From: Elusimicrobiota bacterium
Lineage (GTDB): Bacteria; Elusimicrobiota; UBA8919
Direction of reading: 5' to 3'
Assembly (NCBI GenBank): GCA_003452965.1
Contig: DMMW01000014.1
Span: forward strand, 6,467-15,271
Length of the DNA: 8,805 bases
In this document: positions 1 through 5,823 of the stretch, piece by piece
How the letters are laid out: each line of letters opens with the position of its first letter
How positions within the stretch are numbered: the first letter of the stretch is position 1
Made by a program: the position numbers and the translations under genes
The notes under the pieces: generated by a model
What the model saw: the letters and a program-made list of their open reading frames with translations, nothing else
The model's database searches: none
Told to the model about the DNA's origin: nothing

Positions 1-20
1 CCGCTTTCGCGGGTATGACA
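1..20. repeat. Partial palindromic dispersed repeat at the window edge
   Basis: The first bases form a short hairpin, ccgc (1-4) and gcgg (9-12) around tttc, followed by gtatgaca. This resembles the tail of the 'cccgctttcgcgggaatgaca' type of palindromic intergenic repeat seen in many bacterial genomes. Only the right part is inside the window. It matters because an in-frame ATG at 15 lies inside this repeat and is therefore a doubtful start for the following gene. Confidence 0.5.
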
Positions 21-25
21 ATATC

Positions 26-30
26 GGGAG
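26..30 (+). promoter_or_regulatory. Ribosome binding site deciding the start of the first gene
   Basis: The sequence gggag ends 5 nt before the ATG at 36, a good Shine-Dalgarno match and spacing. The in-frame ATG at 15 has no such motif upstream, only the palindromic repeat, so 36 is the preferred start. Confidence 0.6.
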
Positions 31-35
31 AAAAA

Positions 36-2159
36 ATGGAATTAATTAATAAAAAATTGAAAAGTTTTATATGGATTTCGTTGGGTATAATGATTCTGCT
101 ATTTCTAATTGTCAAAATCCGCGAGTATGATATATGGTTTCATCTTCGTATAGGTAAATACATTTTGGAAAATCTTAGTATCCCTAAATTAGATCCTTTT
201 TCATATACAGCATCCAGCAATTTATATATAGATTCCCACTGGTTATATCAAATTATTCTTTATGCTTTTTACAATTTTATGGGTGGTGCATTCGGACTAT
301 TTTTGTTTCAGACAACAATAGTTTTATTTACTTTTTATTTATTATTCAAAATTAGCAATAAATCAAATTTTTATATATCAGTTGTATGTATTTTAATTAC
401 CCTCTTTATTAGTAATATACGGTTTAATTATAGACCGGAGATTTTATCATATTTGTTTTCGTTATTATTTATTTTTAATATACAAAATTACTCGGAAACT
501 AAAGAAAATAAGTATCTTTATATCCTACCTGTTTTACAGGTTTTATGGGTTAATATACACGGTCTTTTCGTTTTTGGACCAATAATTGTATTTTCTTACT
601 TCATAGGTGAATTTATTCAAGATAAACGATTACCAAAAAATATTTTATTATGTGGAATAATATGTTCTTTGGCTTGCATTATCAATCCATATGGATATAA
701 ATTGGTTGTATATCCTTTTATATTATTTGGTGAAATGGGAAGTACCGCTACTTCGTATATGAAAAGCGTTTCTGAATTGACGCCAACTTTACTTACGGAT
801 AGAGGAACGTATGATTTGACACTTCATATTATTTTGATAATAATTTCTTCAATGAGTTTTATTTTAGCAAGGAAGATAAACTTTTCTCGGTTAATAATTT
901 ATTTTGCTTTTTTATATTTAAGTTTTATGGCTATCAGAAATATAGTAATATTCTCATTTATTGCATCATTTGTAACTATAATGAACGTCAGGGATATAAA
1001 GGATATAAAAGATATCATAAGTCAAAAAATCTTAAATTATGTCGCTTATATTTTAATGATTCTTTTATTTGTATTTAATGTAGTTATTATATATAGTGTT
1101 ATTACAGGTAAATACTACAGATATGCAAGGGTTGGTTTTGAAAAATATGAGCAAATAGGTATAGGAAGCCTTGACATTATGTTTCCAAAAAAGGCAATTG
1201 AATATATAAAGAATAATAATTTATCCGGTAATGTTTTCAATGATGCTCATATAGGCGGATATTTTATGTGGCATTGTTATCCCGAAAGAAAGGTTTTCTT
1301 TGACGGAAGAATGGAAGTTTATGGAGAAGAACTGATGGCTGAGTATAAAAGTGTGATTGACAACCCAGAGGTTTTTTGGCAAAATATAGAAAATAAGTAT
1401 AAAATAGATTATGTCTTATTGCATCCCTTGTCTATTCATTCACAGAATTTAATAAAATATTTATTTTTAAACAAGATGTGGAAACTTGCTTATTTTGATG
1501 AATCGGGAATAATTTATACAAAGAAAAGTAATAAAATTAAACCCTATTTAAAAGAGGCTAATTTTAACAATTATAGTAGGAATGAGAAAATATTGTCTTA
1601 TTTGTCTTTCGCAAATTTTTTCTATTTTATAGGAGAATATAAAACTGCAAAAACACTATATATAGAATTATTAAAATTGGATTCTGATTCGGTTGAAACA
1701 TATATTAATTTGGGGTTCACATTTCTTATGATGAATGACTTGGATAATGCGGGAAAGAGTTATCGGAGAGCGATACAGAAATCAAATAAATATCCAGAGC
1801 CGTATTTTGGCTTATCTTTGATATATTTTAAAAATAGAAAATATTTTCCTGCTATACAAAATCTCGGTTTTGCATTAAGAAAAAGACCTGTTTATCCGGA
1901 GGCTCAGTTTCAACTTGCTTTAGTTTATCAGAAAGTAGGGCAGTTTGATAGTTCAATAGATATGTGTTACGAAATATTATCAAGAAATTCATCGGACGAA
2001 AAGGTGTATAATCTGTTGGGTTCCGCATATTTCGGTAAAGGTGACACGAATAAGGCGATTGAACAGTTTGAGAAAGCATTAAAAATAAATCCTGATTATA
2101 CAGATGCAAAAAATAACTTAAAAGCTTGTAATGACCTGATAAAAGCAAGTAAAAATTAA
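36..2159 (+). CDS. GT-C-like polytopic membrane protein with extracytoplasmic domain and C-terminal TPR repeats
   Basis: This is a 707-residue protein from the ATG at 36; the reading frame also holds an ATG at 15 and is open to the window edge, and residue numbers below count from the ATG at 15. A first membrane helix (about 17-34) is followed by the loop REYDIWFHLRIGKYI, then IPKLDPFSYT (56-65) and IDSHWLYQ. This acidic first loop is typical of GT-C-fold membrane glycosyltransferases and their relatives. About ten further helices run to residue 362. A soluble domain follows, with NVFNDAHIGGYFMW and FFDGRMEVYGEEL (428-440), a signature seen in large bacterial membrane proteins of this type. 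From about 528 to 694 there are some five TPR units, the last being the clearest (DTNKAIEQFEKALKINPDY). The inferred role is glycosyl transfer or envelope assembly with the TPRs outside the cytoplasmic membrane; donor and acceptor are unknown. Family-level resemblance is good, catalytic activity unproven. Confidence 0.85.
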   Translation: MELINKKLKSFIWISLGIMILLFLIVKIREYDIWFHLRIGKYILENLSIPKLDPFSYTASSNLYIDSHWLYQIILYAFYNFMGGAFGLFLFQTTIVLFTFYLLFKISNKSNFYISVVCILITLFISNIRFNYRPEILSYLFSLLFIFNIQNYSETKENKYLYILPVLQVLWVNIHGLFVFGPIIVFSYFIGEFIQDKRLPKNILLCGIICSLACIINPYGYKLVVYPFILFGEMGSTATSYMKSVSELTPTLLTDRGTYDLTLHIILIIISSMSFILARKINFSRLIIYFAFLYLSFMAIRNIVIFSFIASFVTIMNVRDIKDIKDIISQKILNYVAYILMILLFVFNVVIIYSVITGKYYRYARVGFEKYEQIGIGSLDIMFPKKAIEYIKNNNLSGNVFNDAHIGGYFMWHCYPERKVFFDGRMEVYGEELMAEYKSVIDNPEVFWQNIENKYKIDYVLLHPLSIHSQNLIKYLFLNKMWKLAYFDESGIIYTKKSNKIKPYLKEANFNNYSRNEKILSYLSFANFFYFIGEYKTAKTLYIELLKLDSDSVETYINLGFTFLMMNDLDNAGKSYRRAIQKSNKYPEPYFGLSLIYFKNRKYFPAIQNLGFALRKRPVYPEAQFQLALVYQKVGQFDSSIDMCYEILSRNSSDEKVYNLLGSAYFGKGDTNKAIEQFEKALKINPDYTDAKNNLKACNDLIKASKN

Positions 2160-2217
2160 AAGTTAAAATTAAAATAAAAAGCAAAACGTAAAAGCAAGTA
2201 AAAATTAAAAGTTAAAA
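2141..2217 (+). repeat. Direct repeat duplicating the 3' end of the first gene
   Basis: A 28-nt sequence at 2141-2168, covering the last codons (KASKN and stop) and the bases just after, recurs exactly at 2190-2217, a period of 49 nt. It consists mostly of A/T runs, so replication slippage is the likely cause. It fills most of the 118-nt spacer before the next gene, which shows no hairpin terminator. Confidence 0.8.
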
Positions 2218-2277
2218 ATTATAAGGATAAAAGGAACAACGACTTTGTCATAAACTTATTGCCTGATACTGTCCACT

Positions 2278-4458
2278 ATGCTTATGGGAAAAAAAGAAAG
2301 TATATTTTTAATATTATTTATAAGTATTGTTGTTAATATCGGATTGATTAAAGCACCGTTTTTATATGATGATAGAGATATTATTTTGGAAAATAGAGAG
2401 CTTCATAAAATCAGCAATATTAAAAATATATTTAGCAAAGATTATTATAACATAACCAAAGAAGTTTCGTTCAGACCGGTCGTATCTGTTTTTCACTTTG
2501 TTAATTATTTTATTTGGGGTAATAGAGCGTATGGATTCAGGATATTAGAATTGTTGATTTATTCACTGATATGTGTTTGTATGTATATATTATGTTTGAA
2601 ATTATTCCAAAATCAAACAATTGCTTTTATTTCAGCTGTTGTATTTAGTTTGCATCCTGTTCACTGTGAAGCACTTGGCTGTATATCACTTGGTTATGGA
2701 GAATTGCTGTTTTCTTTGTTTTTTTTATTAGCATTTATTTTTTATTTAAATGCGTTGGAAGAATTTAATGCGAATAATATTGTTTTTTCATATTTATTCT
2801 GGATATTTGCGTTGCTGTCTAAAGAGACTGCTGTTATTCTACCAGTAATTATTTTGGCTCATTTGGTTATTTATAAATATTTGAATAGCAGGGCGGATAG
2901 CGGGATAGTGCAATTGCGGGATAGTGTCGGTAAAAAGCTTTTATGTTTTCTTTCAGGATATGTTTTAATTGCTATTTTTTATTTAATTATTAGATTTTCT
3001 GTTTTTAATGTTTCGGAGACAAAATATTTGAGCTATATCGGCGGAAGTTTTTATATTAATATGCTTTCAATGTTAAATGTTTTTGGACAATATATTTTAT
3101 TATTATTTTTTCCGATTAAGTTAGCTATTGAATATCCGCCTATAATTATTACTTCGGTTTTGAACCGATTGGTAATATTAAATTTAACATTGGTCATTTT
3201 AATAGTCATCGCCCTTTCTTATTTAATTAAAAATAAAAAATGGAATTATCTTTTTGCATCGGTTTGGATAATTGTGCCGTTATTGCCCACAATGAATTTA
3301 ATTCCTTTTCTAAAAGCATCTTTGCTTAATGTTCGCTATTTATTTATCCCGAGTATAGGTTTTTCATGGTTGGTAGGATTTTGTATTTTTAAAATTAATA
3401 AAAACAGATATTTAGGAAGCAGTTTACTTGTTATATTATTATGTTTTTTTGCATTTAAAACAGTAACTCGTAATTATGCATGGATGGATGAAATCCGCCT
3501 ATGGAGTAAAAATGTAGAAATGTATCCGGATTTTCCAAGGCCTCGCCTTAGTTTGGCAGGTGCGTATTATTATAAAGGAATGGTAAAAGAATCAATAGAT
3601 GAATATGAAAAAGTAATTTTATTGGACACAAATGATCCGGAGGCTTATTACAATCTTGGCGCTATTAAAGCGAGATATGGTGATATAGAAGGTGCCTTAA
3701 AGGAGTATAAAAAGGTGTTGGAAATTATTAAATATTATCCACAGGATGCACCATTAATAATACCTGTTGTGCAGAATACCTATGGTGCATTAGCCAGAAT
3801 ATATGAGAATCAGAATAATGAAAAATATGCGATATTTTATTATAGAAAAATAGATAAGGAAAATTACTATTTAGCGAAAAAATATTTTAAATTAGCGAAA
3901 AAATATACTAAAGAGAAAAAATATAATGAAGCGAAGGATAATCTGAATAAGGTATTACAATATTATCCTTTATATTTTGAAGCGTATAATGAGATGTCCC
4001 ACATATATAATATTGAACTATTATACAATGAAGCTATACAATCAGCTAACGAAGCAATAAGAATTAATACGGGATATTCTAACGCTTATTTTAATATAGG
4101 TTGGGCGTATAATAATTTAAAGGAAATAAAGAAGGCAATAAAATATTATAAAAAAGGGCTTAAATTTAATTCTAATGAAATTTCAGCATTATATGAATTG
4201 GGGAAATTGTATGACAAGCAAAGAAAATATAAAAAATCAAAAGATTACTATTTAAAGATAATAAATTTAAAGCCGGATTATTTAAATATATATACTCATC
4301 TGGCTGTTTGCTATTTAAATTTAAAGGATTATAAGAGTGCAGAGGAAATAATCAAGAAAGGACTGGAAATATTTCCCAACGATAAAACATTAAATAATAA
4401 TTATAATAAAATAAGAAAAGCAATGGAAAAGGAGGGGAAAAATGAAATTCAAGGTTAA
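2278..4458 (+). CDS. TMTC-like (DUF1736-type) membrane protein with C-terminal TPR repeats
   Basis: This 726-residue protein has the layout of the TMTC family, whose animal members O-mannosylate cadherins in the ER. Family landmarks in order: FLYDDRDIILENREL (28-42) after the first helix, SFRPVVSVFHFVNYF (64-78), HPVHCEALGCISLGYGELL (126-144), LLSKETAVILPV (179-190), the DUF1736-like stretch around 263-288 with LLFFPIKLAIEYPP, and NVRYLFIPSIGF (351-362). About eleven or twelve helices end near 394. TPR units follow from about 422 to 715, interrupted near 485-545 by a less regular lysine/tyrosine-rich segment. The double Asp at 31-32 is the likely catalytic or donor-contact site by analogy. 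The position after the ISLG motif reads GYGELL where relatives usually have an Arg. The start is ATG 2278 (2284 is also possible); an in-frame stop at 2251 limits extension and no Shine-Dalgarno is visible. The 3' end overlaps the next gene by 17 nt. Donor sugar and substrate are unknown. Confidence 0.88.
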   Translation: MLMGKKESIFLILFISIVVNIGLIKAPFLYDDRDIILENRELHKISNIKNIFSKDYYNITKEVSFRPVVSVFHFVNYFIWGNRAYGFRILELLIYSLICVCMYILCLKLFQNQTIAFISAVVFSLHPVHCEALGCISLGYGELLFSLFFLLAFIFYLNALEEFNANNIVFSYLFWIFALLSKETAVILPVIILAHLVIYKYLNSRADSGIVQLRDSVGKKLLCFLSGYVLIAIFYLIIRFSVFNVSETKYLSYIGGSFYINMLSMLNVFGQYILLLFFPIKLAIEYPPIIITSVLNRLVILNLTLVILIVIALSYLIKNKKWNYLFASVWIIVPLLPTMNLIPFLKASLLNVRYLFIPSIGFSWLVGFCIFKINKNRYLGSSLLVILLCFFAFKTVTRNYAWMDEIRLWSKNVEMYPDFPRPRLSLAGAYYYKGMVKESIDEYEKVILLDTNDPEAYYNLGAIKARYGDIEGALKEYKKVLEIIKYYPQDAPLIIPVVQNTYGALARIYENQNNEKYAIFYYRKIDKENYYLAKKYFKLAKKYTKEKKYNEAKDNLNKVLQYYPLYFEAYNEMSHIYNIELLYNEAIQSANEAIRINTGYSNAYFNIGWAYNNLKEIKKAIKYYKKGLKFNSNEISALYELGKLYDKQRKYKKSKDYYLKIINLKPDYLNIYTHLAVCYLNLKDYKSAEEIIKKGLEIFPNDKTLNNNYNKIRKAMEKEGKNEIQG
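3871..3912 (+). repeat. In-frame 21-nt tandem duplication inside the TMTC-like gene
   Basis: Two adjacent 21-nt units, 3871-3891 and 3892-3912, match at 19 of 21 positions and encode LAKKYFK then LAKKYTK (residues 532-545). The duplication lies in the lysine-rich segment that separates the first TPR block from the second, so it lengthens a helix by seven residues. Confidence 0.75.
4428..4436 (+). promoter_or_regulatory. Strong Shine-Dalgarno site inside the preceding gene
   Basis: The motif aaaggaggg, with aggagg at 4430-4435, lies 6 nt upstream of the ATG at 4442 and within the last codons of the TMTC-like gene. It fixes the start of the secreted-protein gene and suggests translation coupled to termination of the upstream gene. 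It is by far the best ribosome binding site in the window. Confidence 0.85.
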
Positions 4459-5374
4459 TTGTTTAAAAAGTGGTTTAAGATATGTGATATTTTTGTCTTT
4501 AGTTTTTTTTAATCATGTGAATGTTTATGCCGGTATACAAACAACATTTGCAGATCTTATTTTAGAGAATTTGGAGATAGGAGGAAGTTATAATTTAAGG
4601 GCGTTAAGGAATTGTCCTCTAATTATATATAATAAAGGCGGTGTGCCTGAAAATATTAAAATAGAGGTTGATAAACCGAATAAAGATAGTCTGAAAGTTG
4701 GCTATGATGCGATTCCTGATAATGAATGGATACAAATAGTTCCTAATAAATATACTTTGGGTCCGGGGGAACGGGGTTCTTCGGATGTAATAATAACTAT
4801 TCCTCAAGATGAAAAACTTGCCGGAAAACATTTTCAAGCGGTTCTGCTTTGCTCTTCTTTGCCGGTAGGTTTACCCGGCGCTGGATTAACAATAGCAACC
4901 GGAACACAAATACGAGTAAGGTTTTCTATAGGTACAATGGGACCTGATTATTTAAAAGCAGAAAAGAAACTTAAAAGAATGCAGACGCTTAATTTTGAAA
5001 TTGATCCTATGAATATAAGAGTTAAAGATGTTGTTGAACTTGGAAAAAAAATCAATCTCAGAAAGGAAAAAGACATAAAGTTGAATTTAATCAATAGAGC
5101 GACAGAATCAGTTAAATTAAATATGATTGTAGTTGATGATAAATCAATATATAATGACAATGAATATGAAAACGGTAATCCAAAATTTTTAGAAATAAAA
5201 CCCAACAAAGTTAATTTGGAGGGGGAATCGTTTTTCAAACTGGATGTATTTTTGAAAATACCTGATGAGGAAAAGTATAAAAATAAAAAAATGGTTTTTA
5301 TTGTTAAAGCAGAGGTTGAGGGTGCTGTTCCTGTTGAGGTATATACTAAGATATTCGTAACCACAAGTGAATAA
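4442..5374 (+). CDS. Secreted protein with two repeated beta-sandwich-like domains, function unknown
   Basis: This 310-residue protein begins with a Sec-type signal peptide: a basic n-region (MKFKVNCLKSGLRY), a hydrophobic core (about 15-27) and a likely signal peptidase I site after VYA at residue 30. There is no lipobox Cys and no later membrane helix, so it should be periplasmic or exported. The mature part looks like two Ig-like/PapD-like beta sandwiches, about 32-165 and 185-308. A block at 96-135 (PNKYTLGPGE, then IPQDEKLAGK) aligns without gaps to 249-288 (PNKVNLEGES, then IPDEEKYKNK) with 12 identities in 40, a clear internal duplication. The 'L-x-PGE ... I-x-IP-x-DEK-x-x-GK' pattern recalls COG1470/DUF916-like extracellular beta-sandwich domains, but I cannot assign a family firmly. 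Its 17-nt overlap with the TMTC-like gene implies co-expression; it may be a substrate, chaperone or structural partner of the TPR membrane proteins. That role is inference. Confidence 0.85.
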   Translation: MKFKVNCLKSGLRYVIFLSLVFFNHVNVYAGIQTTFADLILENLEIGGSYNLRALRNCPLIIYNKGGVPENIKIEVDKPNKDSLKVGYDAIPDNEWIQIVPNKYTLGPGERGSSDVIITIPQDEKLAGKHFQAVLLCSSLPVGLPGAGLTIATGTQIRVRFSIGTMGPDYLKAEKKLKRMQTLNFEIDPMNIRVKDVVELGKKINLRKEKDIKLNLINRATESVKLNMIVVDDKSIYNDNEYENGNPKFLEIKPNKVNLEGESFFKLDVFLKIPDEEKYKNKKMVFIVKAEVEGAVPVEVYTKIFVTTSE

Positions 5375-5411
5375 ATCGGACAGCAGAAATCTAAAATATA
5401 AATAATCAAAA

Positions 5412-5456
5412 CGAGATTCTTCTGCCGATTCCTCCAACTGGCGGAGAAGTATCTCG
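5412..5456. repeat. Imperfect inverted repeat containing the gaagtatctcg motif
   Basis: The left arm cgagattcttctgcc (5412-5426) pairs with the right arm ggcggagaagtatctcg (5440-5456) apart from two or three mismatches or bulges. The motif gaagtatctcg of the right arm recurs at 5510-5520, so this is one copy of a local repeat family. The stem is not followed by a T run and so is not a canonical terminator, though it could slow RNA decay or polymerase after the secreted-protein gene. Confidence 0.6.
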
Positions 5457-5487
5457 TAGTTGGGTGTCATACTGAGTGTAATGCCTG

Positions 5488-5510
5488 CCCGCCGATGGTT
5501 AAGTGGCGGG
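5488..5510. repeat. Short GC-rich hairpin beside a second gaagtatctcg motif
   Basis: The arms cccgcc (5488-5493) and ggcggg (5505-5510) are perfectly complementary across an 11-nt loop and are followed directly by aagtatctcg. This resembles a degenerate second copy of the inverted repeat at 5412-5456. Confidence 0.55.
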
Positions 5511-5555
5511 AAGTATCTCGGTGTAAGGTGTTTTAATGCTGGACCCTTCGTTTCG

Positions 5556-5681
5556 AGACTGTGTCATAATTCCAAAATTGTAGCTGCAGAGCGATAGCTC
5601 TGCTAAAACATGGCAAATCTTACGCTTTGCTGCTACAAAATGGAAAACGAAATATATTCATTAACAATTGCGACACAGTCT
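5556..5681. mobile_element. MITE-like element, 126 bp, with terminal inverted repeats and nested hairpins
   Basis: The ends agactgtgtcataatt (5556-5571) and aattgcgacacagtct (5666-5681) are inverted copies matching at 14 of 16 positions. Inside, gtagctgcagagc (5580-5592) is an 11/13 inverted match to gctttgctgctac (5624-5636), and gcagagc/gctctgc (5586-5592 and 5597-5603) form a perfect 7-bp hairpin around gata. There is no coding capacity. Joining the flanks gives cgtttcg and ttcactcaggg, a plausible uninterrupted repeat of the surrounding family, so the element looks inserted into an older repeat. Any target duplication is at most the single g on each side. It could also be a folded repeat or small RNA rather than a transposon derivative. 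Confidence 0.5.
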
Positions 5682-5709
5682 GTTCACTCAGGGTGACAGC
5701 GAAGGCGAG

Positions 5710-5739
5710 ATTATTCCCCCGACTTGTCGGGGGAATAAT
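5710..5739. repeat. Perfect 14-bp inverted repeat with 2-nt centre
   Basis: The arms attattcccccgac (5710-5723) and gtcgggggaataat (5726-5739) are exactly complementary around tt. The hairpin would be very stable in either strand. No T run follows on the + strand, so intrinsic termination is not clearly supported. It also resembles a known style of dispersed palindrome in intergenic DNA. Confidence 0.75.
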
Positions 5740-5761
5740 GACTGCAAGGAAATTGGAAATT

Positions 5762-5807
5762 GGGGACATCGCCTATTTTCAATATCTAACTATCTAACTA
5801 CGTCCCC
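5762..5807. repeat. Inverted repeat ggggac/gtcccc enclosing an 8-nt tandem repeat, just upstream of the last gene
   Basis: The arms ggggac (5762-5767) and gtcccc (5802-5807) are complementary across 34 nt that contain tatctaac twice (5783-5790 and 5791-5798). The text aattggggacatcgcctattttc resembles palindromic repeats of the 'ggggaca...gtcccc' type often seen near REP-associated (Transposase_17) elements in other genomes. It ends 16 nt before the start codon, so it lies in the leader of any mRNA started upstream. Confidence 0.45.
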
Positions 5808-5823
5808 TATTACCTATTACTAA

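Larger units (their letters stand above)
5375..5823. other. Gene-free spacer made of dispersed-repeat fragments
   Basis: This 449-nt spacer has no credible coding region and is clearly GC-richer than the genes beside it. It is a patchwork: an imperfect hairpin (5412-5456), a second short hairpin (5488-5510), a split inverted repeat accct/agggt (5543-5547 and 5690-5694) interrupted by a 126-bp MITE-like element, a perfect 14-bp hairpin (5710-5739) and a ggggac/gtcccc pair (5762-5807). The pieces gtcatactgag, gaagtatctcg and acccttcg...ctcagggtgaca resemble widespread intergenic repeats of the type 'tgtcattctgag...gatccttcg...ctcaggatgaca'. Transcripts of the upstream pair of genes probably end somewhere in here. 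Confidence 0.7.

Noticed and set aside
1852..2184. Open frame on the minus strand, 110 codons
   Set aside because: It lies opposite the TPR region of a clear plus-strand gene, has no recognisable domain or ribosome binding site, and its composition follows from the complement of the real gene.
2245..2270. Possible promoter, TTGTCA and GATACT, upstream of the TMTC-like gene
   Set aside because: The spacer is only 14 nt and the -10 match is 4 of 6; in such AT-rich DNA this is expected by chance.
4442..4458. Frameshift joining the TMTC-like gene to the secreted protein
   Set aside because: The overlap has its own strong Shine-Dalgarno and an ATG followed by a classic signal peptide, so two separate proteins are the simpler reading.
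4619..5470. Three minus-strand open frames opposite and just past the secreted-protein gene
   Set aside because: They overlap each other and a well-supported plus-strand gene with signal peptide and internal domain repeat; none shows family features.
5586..5603. tRNA or riboswitch reading of the hairpins in the 5556-5681 element
   Set aside because: No cloverleaf, no T-loop consensus and no conserved riboswitch core; the terminal inverted repeats explain the folding better.
5753..5788. Possible promoter boxes (ttggaa/tatttt or ttgggg/tatcta) before the YfhO-like gene
   Set aside because: Matches are at most 4 of 6 at the -10 and the spacings or -35 boxes are poor; not separable from background.
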